NCBI GenBank assembly: GCA_030638455.1
Contig: DAOWEP010000031.1
Location: forward strand, 1 to 7,613
DNA: 7,613 nt
Direction of reading: 5' to 3'
Origin: Gammaproteobacteria bacterium
GTDB taxonomy: Bacteria > Pseudomonadota > Gammaproteobacteria > DAOWEP01
Below, piece after piece: positions 1 to 6,372 of this stretch. How positions within the stretch are numbered: position 1 is the stretch's first letter; each line of letters begins with the position of its first letter. Below the pieces are notes generated by a model. That model saw only the letters and a list, made by a program, of their open reading frames with translations, made no database searches and had not been told where the DNA came from. The position numbers and the translations under genes were made by a program.

Positions 1-65
1 AATTCTACCGCCGGGTTCTCAAAATCCTGTTGTTTAGGAACCTGTAGAATCAGATGGGATTTCAT
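1..65 (-). CDS. Possible start of an unidentified gene, cut by the left edge
   Basis: An ATG at 65-63 on the minus strand opens a frame that stays open for 21 complete codons to the window edge. The peptide begins MKSHLILQVPKQQDFENP. It lies 25 bases downstream of the rhlB stop codon on the same strand, so it could be cotranscribed with rhlB. No good Shine-Dalgarno is visible; the bases before the ATG end in CCGAGAT. I do not recognise the sequence, and 21 open codons can occur by chance, so this is only a candidate. Sequence further left would decide it. Confidence 0.4.
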   Translation of the reverse strand, partial: MKSHLILQVPKQQDFENPAVE

Positions 66-90
66 ATCTCGGTTTCAGGAAATATGTTGT

Positions 91-1386
91 TTATCCAGGC
101 TTATGGCTTCGCTTGTGTCTTGAATGGCCGTGATTTCTTACCGGCTTTCTCGAAGAGGTTTTTCCCTTGTGCGGTCTGGCTGTTCGTTTGATCCTGACGG
201 GTGGTTTTAGTTCGGCCAGTAGTTCGCTATCCACATGTTCCATTTTGATCTTGTGATTTATAAAAGCCTCAATTTCCGGCAGTGAATAAGAGTATTCTTC
301 GCATGCGAAACTTATCGCATCTCCACTGGCGCCGGCACGAGCAGTACGGCCGATTCTGTGTACATAGTCTTCTGCATCCTGAGGTAAATCAAAATTAAAC
401 ACATGGCTGACATCGGGGATATGCAACCCCCTTGCGGCGACATCGGTTGCGACCAGTACAGGCAGGTCTCCCTGCTGGAATTGTTCCAGTAAACGCTGGC
501 GTTTTGTCTGGGGCACATCACCGGATAGTATAGCGGCCTTGATTCCGTTACCTTCGAGGAACCCCCATACTCGTTCAGCTACGCGCTTGGTATTCACAAA
601 GACAATACTTCTGCGCGGATCCATGTGGCCAAGCAGCCCGATTAACAGGGGGATTTTTTCATTATTTGCCGTGTAATAAACACGCTGAGTAACCTTATCG
701 GCAGTAACCTTGTCTGATTCAACCTTTACAATTTCAGGGTTGTTCATGTGCTCATATGCCAGTTCAGTTACTCGATAAGACAGCGTGGCAGAAAACAACA
801 TATTCAGGCGGTCTTTTGCTGGCATCATTCTCCTGAGGAGGAATCGCACATCATCGATAAAGCCCAGGTCAAACATCCTGTCGGCCTCATCCAGCACCAT
901 TACCTGACAGGATTTGAGATCAAAAACCTTCTGCTTAAAGTAATCGATAATGCGGCCAGGGGTTCCTATTAGAATGTCCACCCCGTCCTGTAGTTGTTTA
1001 CGCTGTGATTCATAGCCAGTACCACCGTAAGCAAGTCCCAGTTCAAAATCAGTATCTTGTAGTAGCTGAACCGCATCCTTGTGAATCTGGATGGCCAGCT
1101 CGCGGGTTGGTGATAGCACTAATGCCCTTGGCTGGTTCTTCCTTCGTGAGGAGGGGGCGGGGTTATCAAGTAGGTAATTCGCCATTGCCAATACAAAGGC
1201 AGCTGTTTTGCCGGTTCCAGTTTGTGCCTGTCCGGCTACATCTTTACCCTTTAGTGCCAGTGGCAGGCTTTCGGCCTGGATCGGTGTGCAATGGGTAAAT
1301 CCGGTCTTTTCCACGCCACGTAACAGGGCCTCAGGCAGTTGCAAGTCCTTGAATTCTACGTCTGATAGATGTTTTAATTCACTCAT
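91..1386 (-). CDS. rhlB: ATP-dependent DEAD-box RNA helicase RhlB
   Basis: A 431-residue DEAD-box helicase; E. coli RhlB has 421. In E. coli RhlB unwinds structured RNA for the RNase E degradosome in the cytoplasm. Visible motifs in order: Q motif (TPIQ, residues 34-37), Walker A AQTGTGKT (54-61), PTREL (93-97), TPGR (142-145), DEAD (166-169), SAT (199-201), ARGLHIP (318-324) and HRIGRTARAG (343-352). The last 30 or so residues are very basic (K, R, H), like the RNA-binding tail of the family. I chose the ATG at 1386 (MSELKHLSDVEF) because it matches the family N-terminus. An in-frame upstream ATG at 1428 would add 14 residues that do not look like the family (MQAQRPVLVYACPL). Neither start has a strong Shine-Dalgarno. 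The gene is divergent from trxA, as in E. coli. No broken motif is seen. Confidence 0.96.
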   Translation of the reverse strand: MSELKHLSDVEFKDLQLPEALLRGVEKTGFTHCTPIQAESLPLALKGKDVAGQAQTGTGKTAAFVLAMANYLLDNPAPSSRRKNQPRALVLSPTRELAIQIHKDAVQLLQDTDFELGLAYGGTGYESQRKQLQDGVDILIGTPGRIIDYFKQKVFDLKSCQVMVLDEADRMFDLGFIDDVRFLLRRMMPAKDRLNMLFSATLSYRVTELAYEHMNNPEIVKVESDKVTADKVTQRVYYTANNEKIPLLIGLLGHMDPRRSIVFVNTKRVAERVWGFLEGNGIKAAILSGDVPQTKRQRLLEQFQQGDLPVLVATDVAARGLHIPDVSHVFNFDLPQDAEDYVHRIGRTARAGASGDAISFACEEYSYSLPEIEAFINHKIKMEHVDSELLAELKPPVRIKRTARPHKGKTSSRKPVRNHGHSRHKRSHKPG

Positions 1387-1508
1387 AAGCGGGCAAGCAT
1401 ATACTAAAACAGGTCTTTGGGCTTGCAATCTTTCTCAGATTGGGATGAAATGTCCTAAATTTCAAATCATACGTGATTCACACGACGAATTATTGCTTAA
1501 ATTAGTAC

Positions 1509-1525
1509 TTGAAATCGCGATTCAA
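1509..1525. promoter_or_regulatory. Near-palindrome between rhlB and trxA
   Basis: TTGAAATCGCGATTCAA contains the perfect 10-base palindrome AATCGCGATT (1513-1522). The flanks TTGA and TCAA also pair if one A is bulged. The symmetry and its place between divergent genes would fit a site for a dimeric regulator, but I do not recognise it as the box of a known protein. It may be chance in AT-rich DNA. Confidence 0.3.
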
Positions 1526-1595
1526 ATTTTATGTTTTCTTGATCTTAATAAATAGCTTCATACACAGAATTCAATCAATATAATATGACCATTGC

Positions 1596-1623
1596 TTGTT
1601 AGTGTCTGTTTAAATGATATTAT
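1596..1623 (+). promoter_or_regulatory. Probable sigma-70 promoter of trxA
   Basis: TTGTTA at 1596-1601 (4 of 6 to TTGACA) is followed after 16 bases by TATTAT at 1618-1623 (5 of 6 to TATAAT). The -10 box is preceded by TGA, giving an extended -10 (TGATATTAT). Transcription would begin near 1630, leaving a 5' untranslated region of about 60 bases before the GTG start. This is a match by eye, with no experimental support. Confidence 0.5.
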
Positions 1624-1640
1624 GCTATTTACATTAAATA

Positions 1641-1661
1641 TACGTAAGCACCGCTTATGTA
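1641..1661 (+). promoter_or_regulatory. Hairpin in the trxA 5' untranslated region
   Basis: TACGTAAGC (1641-1649) pairs with GCTTATGTA (1653-1661) around a 3-base loop: nine pairs including one G-U. It ends 13 bases before the AAGGAG at 1674-1679. The right arm is shared with a second, longer-range inverted repeat, ATTTACAT (1627-1634) with ATGTAAAT (1657-1664). The two pairings exclude each other. No T-run follows closely, so it is not an intrinsic terminator. It could be a regulatory RNA structure or a DNA operator. Confidence 0.4.
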
Positions 1662-1689
1662 AATTATTATTCTAAGGAGAGGTTATAAC

Positions 1690-2016
1690 GTGAGTGACCA
1701 AATTGTCTATATAACTGACGATGCTTTTGAAGCAGAGGTACTGAAATCAGAGCAACCAGTGCTGGTAGATTACTGGGCTGAATGGTGTGGACCGTGCAAG
1801 ATGATCGCGCCGATACTGGACGAAATCGCAGGAGAATATGCCGGTAGATTAAAGATCGCCAAATTAAATATAGATGATAACCCTGGAACACCACCAAAAT
1901 ATGGTATTCGTGGTATTCCTACCTTGATGATTTTCAAGGGTGGAAACGTGGAAGCCACCAAGGTTGGAGCGGTATCAAAGTCCCAATTAACCGCATTTAT
2001 AGATAGTAATATATAG
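1690..2016 (+). CDS. trxA: Thioredoxin 1
   Basis: A 108-residue thioredoxin, the usual length for TrxA. It reduces disulfides in cytoplasmic proteins and is itself reduced by thioredoxin reductase with NADPH. The active site WCGPCK is at residues 32-37, with redox cysteines 33 and 36. The buried acidic residue is Asp27 and the cis-proline is Pro77 in GIPT. Long stretches match E. coli TrxA as remembered, including EWCGPCKMIAPILDEIA and PKYGIRGIPTL. The start is GTG, supported by AAGGAG at 1674-1679 ten bases upstream and by the family N-terminus (MSDQIVYITDDAFE). rho follows on the same strand after 419 bases, as in the E. coli trxA-rho locus. No clear intrinsic terminator follows trxA, so read-through into the rho leader is possible. 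Confidence 0.97.
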   Translation: MSDQIVYITDDAFEAEVLKSEQPVLVDYWAEWCGPCKMIAPILDEIAGEYAGRLKIAKLNIDDNPGTPPKYGIRGIPTLMIFKGGNVEATKVGAVSKSQLTAFIDSNI

Positions 2017-2125
2017 TTGTTGGCAGGCTCCGGTGCTTTTATGGCTTGCTGGCAGAGGTTGCGAGTAAGTTAAAATGCCCCGGAAGCTGGACGTTTTCTG
2101 TATTTCATGCTAATTTATGGTTTAT

Positions 2126-2165
2126 AGGAAGCGATAATAAGTAATAACTACTCTCTTTGCTTCCT
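2126..2165 (+). repeat. Inverted repeat in the rho leader
   Basis: AGGAAGC (2126-2132) is perfectly complementary to GCTTCCT (2159-2165), with 26 AT-rich bases between. In RNA this would give a 7-pair stem with a large loop, ending four bases before the ATG of the small ORF at 2170. No T-run follows, so it is not an intrinsic terminator. A 7-base match over this distance could be chance. Confidence 0.3.
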
Positions 2166-2169
2166 TCTG

Positions 2170-2250
2170 ATGGCCAGTTTCCCTCGAAACAGACACGAAA
2201 CCAGCAGACTAAATCAAACGAATATCAAACGAATATCGGCGGTAATGTAA
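2170..2250 (+). CDS. Possible 26-residue leader peptide upstream of rho
   Basis: ATG at 2170, TAA at 2248-2250. The peptide begins MASFPRNRHETSRLNQ and is rich in Arg, Asn and Ser, with a net positive charge. It occupies the place where E. coli has rhoL (33 codons), but the sequences are not visibly alike. No Shine-Dalgarno precedes the ATG (TGCTTCCTTCTG), which argues against translation. The 11-base tandem repeat at 2213-2237 falls inside it. I list it because a short ORF in this place has precedent, not because its coding signal is strong. Confidence 0.2.
   Translation: MASFPRNRHETSRLNQTNIKRISAVM
2213..2237 (+). repeat. 11-base tandem repeat, two copies plus three bases
   Basis: ATCAAACGAAT occurs at 2213-2223 and again at 2224-2234, followed by ATC (2235-2237). 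The copies are identical. It lies in the rho leader and overlaps the possible 26-codon ORF. Because 11 is not a multiple of three, a change in copy number would shift that frame. Confidence 0.75.
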
Positions 2251-2312
2251 CCCAGTAATCAGTATTGCATCAGGCTTATTTCGTCTTCATGTTGTCAATT
2301 TAACTGGCATTA

Positions 2313-2357
2313 TTAACGGAAAGCAAGTTAACGGAAAACAAACTAACAGAAATTAAG
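2313..2357 (+). repeat. 15-base imperfect tandem repeat in the rho leader
   Basis: Three adjacent units: TTAACGGAAAGCAAG (2313-2327), TTAACGGAAAACAAA (2328-2342) and CTAACAGAAATTAAG (2343-2357). Units 1 and 2 agree at 13 of 15 positions, units 2 and 3 at 10 of 15. A further TTAACGAA lies at 2374-2381. The repeat is A-rich and almost free of pairing, so RNA here should be largely single-stranded. The GGA in units 1 and 2 recalls the core of CsrA sites, but the flanks do not fit well. Confidence 0.55.
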
Positions 2358-2384
2358 CAGTAAATTTAGTTAATTAACGAATTT

Positions 2385-2435
2385 CTTACACAACCTAATC
2401 CTCAACCTTTTTTCAATCCTTAAAGTATCCTCGCT
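2385..2435 (+). promoter_or_regulatory. C-rich, G-poor tract before rho, possible rut site
   Basis: The 51 bases up to the rho ATG hold 17 C and only 2 G, with many TC and CC dinucleotides and no evident hairpin. Such C-over-G stretches of unstructured RNA are what the primary RNA-binding site of Rho prefers (a rut site), and Rho in E. coli limits its own expression in the leader. That this tract loads Rho is inferred from composition. The same bases contain no Shine-Dalgarno for rho. Confidence 0.45.
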
Positions 2436-3692
2436 ATGAATCTGACTGAACTCAAAGAAAAACCCGCCGCAGAACTCGTAACCATTGCACAGTCCATGAA
2501 GCTAGATAATCTTGCTCGATCGCGAAAGCAAGATGTCATATTCGGTATTCTCAAGGCACATGCCAAGAGCGGTGAGGATATTACCGGTGATGGGGTGCTT
2601 GAGATTTTACAGGATGGGTTTGGGTTCTTACGCTCAGCAGGAAGCTCCTATCTTGCCGGGCCAGATGATATCTATGTTTCCCCAAGTCAGATTCGACGTT
2701 TTAATTTAAGGACAGGTGATACCGTTGCGGGCAAGATTCGTCCACCAAAGGAAGGAGAACGCTATTTTGCACTTCTAAAGGTTGGTCAGATCAATTTTGA
2801 TGCACCAGAGAATGCAAAAAACAAGGTGCTGTTCGAAAATTTGACACCGTTGTTTCCTACGGAACGTCTGTCAATGGAGATTGGAAATGGAAGTACGGAA
2901 GACATTACTGCTCGGATCATAGACCTTGCGGCCCCCATTGGTAAGGGACAGCGAGCGTTAATCGTTTCCCCGCCAAAGGCCGGGAAAACCATGATGCTGC
3001 AACATATTGCGCAATCCATCGCCTCTAACCATCCTGAGTGTCATCTGATCGTGTTACTGATTGATGAACGCCCGGAGGAAGTAACCGAAATGGAACGGTC
3101 AGTACGTGGAGAAGTGGTTTCCAGTACCTTTGACGAGCCAGCCAGTCGTCATGTGCAGGTGGCGGAAATGGTCATCGAAAAGGCCAAGCGCCTGGTTGAA
3201 CACAAGAAAGACGTTGTAATTTTGCTGGATTCCATTACTCGTCTGGCACGCGCATACAATACTGTCATCCCATCATCAGGTAAGGTATTAACAGGTGGTG
3301 TAGATGCAAATGCACTGCATCGTCCGAAACGTTTCTTTGGTGCGGCAAGAAATATCGAGGAAGGCGGTAGCCTGACGATTATTGCTACTGCATTGGTAGA
3401 AACCGGATCACGTATGGATGATGTGATATATGAAGAATTTAAAGGTACAGGTAATCAGGAATTACACCTGGATCGTAGAATTGCAGAAAAGCGGGTGTAT
3501 CCTGCTATTAACATCAATCGTTCTGGCACACGGCGTGAGGAAAAAATCACACCACCGGATGATCTGCAGAAGGTATGGATACTGCGTAAGTTGTTACATC
3601 CTATGGATGAGTTGGCGGCAATGGAATTTATGCTGGACAAGCTCAAGGATACCAAAACCAATGCCGAATTCTTTGACTCAATGAAAAGGTAA
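2436..3692 (+). CDS. rho: Transcription termination factor Rho
   Basis: A 418-residue hexameric RNA-dependent ATPase (E. coli Rho has 419). It binds C-rich nascent RNA and dissociates RNA polymerase in the cytoplasm. It aligns with E. coli Rho from the first residue (MNLTELK) without visible gaps, which fixes the start. The N-terminal helical domain covers roughly residues 1-45, and the cold-shock-like RNA-binding domain follows to about 125, with GFGFLRS and YVSPSQIRRFNLRTGD. Walker A PPKAGKT is at about 179-185, and Walker B is the ILLDSITRLARAYNT block. The Q-loop (SGKVLTGGVDANALHRPKRF) and R-loop (EEFKGTGN) are intact. No Shine-Dalgarno precedes the ATG; the sequence there is CTTAAAGTATCCTCGCT. 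It is downstream of trxA, as is usual, but followed by a convergent glgP with a 39-base gap. Autoregulation through the leader is likely by analogy. Confidence 0.98.
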   Translation: MNLTELKEKPAAELVTIAQSMKLDNLARSRKQDVIFGILKAHAKSGEDITGDGVLEILQDGFGFLRSAGSSYLAGPDDIYVSPSQIRRFNLRTGDTVAGKIRPPKEGERYFALLKVGQINFDAPENAKNKVLFENLTPLFPTERLSMEIGNGSTEDITARIIDLAAPIGKGQRALIVSPPKAGKTMMLQHIAQSIASNHPECHLIVLLIDERPEEVTEMERSVRGEVVSSTFDEPASRHVQVAEMVIEKAKRLVEHKKDVVILLDSITRLARAYNTVIPSSGKVLTGGVDANALHRPKRFFGAARNIEEGGSLTIIATALVETGSRMDDVIYEEFKGTGNQELHLDRRIAEKRVYPAININRSGTRREEKITPPDDLQKVWILRKLLHPMDELAAMEFMLDKLKDTKTNAEFFDSMKR

Positions 3693-3731
3693 CCCCATCC
3701 ATTTCTGAGCATTATTTAGTATGAAGTTATT

Positions 3732-6233
3732 CTATGTTGGGAGATTCTCTGCCGGGGAAAGGCCCCAGATTTCTTCTGCATACTCCCGGATAGTACGATC
3801 GCTTGAAAACTTGCCCATGTTGGCAACGTTCAGAACCGTTCTTCGATACCAGTCTTGCGGGTTTAAATATAGTTCTTCTACCTTACGCTGACAATCAATA
3901 TAGGCTTCATAATCAGCCAGCAGCAGGTATTGGTCTCCAGAGTCAAGTAGGCTATCAATAATTGGTTTATAACGGTCTGACTGGTCCGGGGAGAAAAAGC
4001 CACTGCTAATCATACCCAGCGTTTGTTTAAGTTCCGGGTTATTTTGATAGTAGTTATCTGGATTATACTGGTTGTTTCTCAATTCAGTGGTCTCATTGGT
4101 ATTCAATCCAAAGATAAAAATATTTTCCTCACCGACCTCTTCCATAATTTCGATATTTGCACCATCAAGGGTGCCAATTGTAAGCGCACCGTTCAGGGCC
4201 ATTTTCATATTGCCAGTACCGGATGCTTCTGTCCCTGCCGTAGAAATTTGCTCGGATAGATCCGCAGCAGGGATAATATCCTCGGCGGTGGATACATCAA
4301 AATTAGGAATAAACACAACCTTTAGTGTGTCATGTATGGCCGGGTCATTGTTTACAATGTTAGCCACATCATTTATCAGTTTGATAATTAATTTAGCCAT
4401 TACATAACCAGGCGCAGCTTTTCCGCTGAATATTACGGTGCGGGGAACGATATCGTTATTGTCCGGATTATTCCGAATCCGGTTATAGAGGGTAACAATA
4501 TGCAGTACATTTAACAGTTGTCGCTTGTATTCATGAATACGTTTGATCTGCACATCAAACAGGCTGTCCGGGCTTATTTTCAGTTGAAGGCGGCTTTCTA
4601 TCAATTCCGCAAGCCGCTTTTTGTTTTCATGTTTGACCTGTTGAAATTGGTTCACAAAATCAGGTTTCTCTGCATAAGGAACCAGTTTTTTGAGCTCATC
4701 CAGATTAGTGACCCAGCCATGCCCGATATGCTTGCATATAAGTTTTGCCAGCTTTGGATTGGCATGATTTAACCACCGTCGCGGTGTTATACCATTGGTT
4801 TTATTGATGATGCGGTCAGGGTAAAATCGGGAGAAATCAGTAAAGATAGTTTCTTTCATCAATTTGGTATGAAGCGCTGCCACACCATTCACCTTGTGGC
4901 TACCTACAATCGCAAGATGTGCCATCCGAACATGGCGTCCACCTTCTTCACCGATCAGTGACATTCGTTTCAGTTTTTCTGTATCTCCCGGGTAATGATG
5001 CATAACATCTTCCAGAAAGCGCCGGTTGATTTCAAAGATAATTTCCATATGACGCGGCAGAACTTTCTCTAATACGGGGATTGGCCAGGTTTCCAGTGCC
5101 TCCGGCATCAGGGTGTGGTTTGTGTAGGCAAAGGTACGCAATGTAATATCCCATGCGGTATCCCAGTCCTGTTTATGTATGTCTACCAGAACACGCATTA
5201 ATTCCGGAATAGCAATGGACGGGTGGGTATCGTTTAACTGGATGGCGACCTTGTCCGGGAGTTGTTTAAAACCGATATGGAACTTGGAAAAGCGGTACAA
5301 AATATCCTGTAAGGAGGCGCAGACAAAGAAATACTGTTGTTTCAGTCTAAGTTCGCGTCCCATTTCAGTTGTATCATCCGGGTACAGTACCTTGGACAGG
5401 TTTTCAGATTCATTTTTATCTTCTACGGCCTTGATGTAATTGCCTTCGTTGAAGTAGCCAAGATCAAAGTCACGCGAGGCCTTGGCAGACCAGAGCCGCA
5501 TATTATTTACCGTTTCTGTTTCAAAGCCAGGTATAGGTGTGTCATACGCCATGGCCATAATCTCTTCTGTATCTACCCAGTGGTGGCTGGTTATCCCCAT
5601 CTCATCCTTGTACTGGACAATACGTCCATAAAACTTGACCGGGTACAAAACCTCCGGACGAGAAAATTCCCAGGGATTCCCATAGCGTAACCAGTTATCC
5701 GGGTGTTCAATCTGATAGCCGTTTTCTATACATTGGTGAAACATCCCGTACTCATAACGGATGCCGTAACCATAACCCGGGATGTCCAGTGTGGCCATAG
5801 AGTCAAGAAAGCAGGCCGCAAGTCTTCCAAGCCCGCCATTTCCCAATGCCGCATCATTTTCCAGTTCGCTTAGTAAATCGTAGTCCAGCCCTAGCTCATT
5901 GAGTGCCTCCAGGCATTCGTCCATAAAGCCCATGTTTAGCAGGCTGTTGGAAAGTGTGCGGCCAATCAGGAACTCAAGAGAAAGGTAGTACACACGTTTT
6001 CTGTTATCCACGTAGTAACTACGCATGGTTTCCATCCAGCGTTCTATCAGCCGGTCTCGAACCATATACGTAAGGGCATGTAGCCAGTCTCGATCCTTGG
6101 CGGTGATATCATCCTTGCCAACGGAGTAAACTAATCGGTTGGCCAGCGATTTTTTAAGAGAAGCGCTATCCAGCTTCAGCTTCTCGTGTTCAAGAACCTT
6201 GCCTGTTATTTTCTTATCCATGTAATTAGTCAT
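3732..6233 (-). CDS. glgP: Glycogen/alpha-glucan phosphorylase
   Basis: An 833-residue GT35 phosphorylase (E. coli GlgP has 815). It removes terminal alpha-1,4-linked glucose from glycogen or maltodextrin with phosphate, giving glucose-1-phosphate, with pyridoxal phosphate as cofactor. Visible blocks: YYLSLEFLIGR (82-92), GNGGLGRLAACFLDS (131-145), QLNDTHPSIAIPELMRVL, TNHTLMPEALETWP, FDVQIKRIHEYKRQLLN, and the cofactor motif EASGTGNMKMALNGALT with the Schiff-base lysine at about residue 677. The sequence is closer to my memory of GlgP than of MalP, but substrate preference is not proven. The ATG at 6233 (MTNYMDKK) has no Shine-Dalgarno; an in-frame ATG at 6221 has none either. Twenty-one bases upstream in the same frame is the TGA of a six-codon ORF that does have one. 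No other glycogen genes are nearby, and the 3' end faces rho. Confidence 0.96.
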   Translation of the reverse strand: MTNYMDKKITGKVLEHEKLKLDSASLKKSLANRLVYSVGKDDITAKDRDWLHALTYMVRDRLIERWMETMRSYYVDNRKRVYYLSLEFLIGRTLSNSLLNMGFMDECLEALNELGLDYDLLSELENDAALGNGGLGRLAACFLDSMATLDIPGYGYGIRYEYGMFHQCIENGYQIEHPDNWLRYGNPWEFSRPEVLYPVKFYGRIVQYKDEMGITSHHWVDTEEIMAMAYDTPIPGFETETVNNMRLWSAKASRDFDLGYFNEGNYIKAVEDKNESENLSKVLYPDDTTEMGRELRLKQQYFFVCASLQDILYRFSKFHIGFKQLPDKVAIQLNDTHPSIAIPELMRVLVDIHKQDWDTAWDITLRTFAYTNHTLMPEALETWPIPVLEKVLPRHMEIIFEINRRFLEDVMHHYPGDTEKLKRMSLIGEEGGRHVRMAHLAIVGSHKVNGVAALHTKLMKETIFTDFSRFYPDRIINKTNGITPRRWLNHANPKLAKLICKHIGHGWVTNLDELKKLVPYAEKPDFVNQFQQVKHENKKRLAELIESRLQLKISPDSLFDVQIKRIHEYKRQLLNVLHIVTLYNRIRNNPDNNDIVPRTVIFSGKAAPGYVMAKLIIKLINDVANIVNNDPAIHDTLKVVFIPNFDVSTAEDIIPAADLSEQISTAGTEASGTGNMKMALNGALTIGTLDGANIEIMEEVGEENIFIFGLNTNETTELRNNQYNPDNYYQNNPELKQTLGMISSGFFSPDQSDRYKPIIDSLLDSGDQYLLLADYEAYIDCQRKVEELYLNPQDWYRRTVLNVANMGKFSSDRTIREYAEEIWGLSPAENLPT

Positions 6234-6251
6234 GATATAGAGATAGAATAT

Positions 6252-6272
6252 TCATCTAAGAGTATGGATCAT
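6252..6272 (-). CDS. Six-codon upstream ORF in the glgP leader
   Basis: On the minus strand AAGAGGAG, then TTT, precedes ATG at 6272-6270. The ORF reads M-I-H-T-L-R and stops at TGA (6254-6252). The ATG is in the same frame as glgP, 13 codons upstream, and 18 bases separate its stop from the glgP ATG. It carries the only purine-rich ribosome binding site in front of glgP. GAGG is five bases from the ATG, GGAG three, so the spacing is a little short. Ribosomes could translate it and reinitiate at glgP. It could instead be the remnant of a longer glgP N-terminus broken by a stop, or a sequencing error. Confidence 0.4.
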   Translation of the reverse strand: MIHTLR

Positions 6273-6285
6273 AAACTCCTCTTAG
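6256..6285 (-). promoter_or_regulatory. Hairpin covering the ribosome binding site upstream of glgP
   Basis: Read on the minus strand, CTAAGAG (6285-6279) pairs perfectly with CTCTTAG (6262-6256) around a 16-base loop. The left arm contains the AAGAG of the AAGAGGAG ribosome binding site, and the loop holds the ATG of the six-codon ORF. The right arm lies within the codons of that ORF, so a translating ribosome would open it. The arrangement suggests control of initiation or translational coupling; this is inferred from the sequence alone. Confidence 0.45.
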
Positions 6286-6327
6286 TCAGTACGTGGCATA
6301 ATCCATTTTTGTAACGATAGTTGTAGT

Positions 6328-6356
6328 GTAGTATTGGGTATCAAAAATAATACTGC
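6328..6356 (+). repeat. Inverted repeat upstream of the lipoprotein gene
   Basis: GTAGTATT (6328-6335) can pair with AATACTGC (6349-6356) over a 13-base loop: eight pairs including one G-U. It ends four bases before the AAGGA at 6361-6365. No T-run follows, so it is not a terminator. It may be a 5' untranslated hairpin or chance in AT-rich DNA. Confidence 0.25.
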
Positions 6357-6372
6357 TGTAAAGGATAAATTA

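Larger units (their letters stand above)
1387..1689. other. Divergent rhlB-trxA control region
   Basis: These 303 AT-rich bases separate two divergent genes and hold the promoters of both. On the trxA side I can call a promoter, a hairpin and a ribosome binding site, listed separately. On the rhlB side I see no minus-strand pair of -35 and -10 boxes good enough to call. A near-palindrome lies at 1509-1525, between the two genes. No convincing protein-coding frame is present; a long plus-strand open frame here runs antisense into rhlB and looks like chance. Confidence 0.7.
2017..2435 (+). other. trxA-rho intergenic region, probable rho leader
   Basis: This 419-base stretch has no sizeable gene. 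In E. coli the same interval carries the short ORF rhoL and a leader in which Rho terminates its own transcription. I see no sequence like RhoL. It holds an inverted repeat at 2126-2165, a 26-codon ORF at 2170-2250, an 11-base tandem repeat at 2213-2237, a 15-base repeat at 2313-2357, a 10-base palindrome GTTAATTAAC at 2369-2378 and a C-rich, G-poor tract at 2385-2435. I found no convincing intrinsic terminator and no promoter I would defend. GATAAT at 2133-2138 could be a -10 box but lacks a matching -35. Confidence 0.6.

Noticed and set aside
1386..1428. rhlB start at the upstream ATG (1428)
   Set aside because: The 14 extra residues do not resemble RhlB N-termini, while MSELKHLSDVEF does.
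1473..1481. GTGATTCAC as a possible CRP-type site
   Set aside because: The half-sites are separated by one base, not the six a CRP site needs.
1208..1555. Plus-strand open frame of 115 codons overlapping the start of rhlB
   Set aside because: Most of it is antisense to the conserved rhlB N-terminal coding region, the product looks like no family, and there is no ribosome binding site.
2017..2100. Intrinsic terminator after trxA
   Set aside because: GCTCCGG near 2027 can pair with CCGGAAGC near 2080 only with a bulge and a loop of over 40 bases. The TTTT near 2037 and 2094 do not follow a compact stem.
3693..3731. Bidirectional terminator between convergent rho and glgP
   Set aside because: I looked for a hairpin with T-runs and found none. 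A GGGG/CCCC pairing at about 3754-3767 inside the end of glgP is too short and lacks a T-run.
4072..4407. Plus-strand open frame of 111 codons inside glgP
   Set aside because: It is antisense to a highly conserved part of glgP, including the cofactor-lysine region, and has no independent support.
6334..6372. Lipoprotein start at the TTG at 6334
   Set aside because: It would place 13 polar residues before the signal peptide. The ATG at 6373 has AAGGA at a suitable distance.
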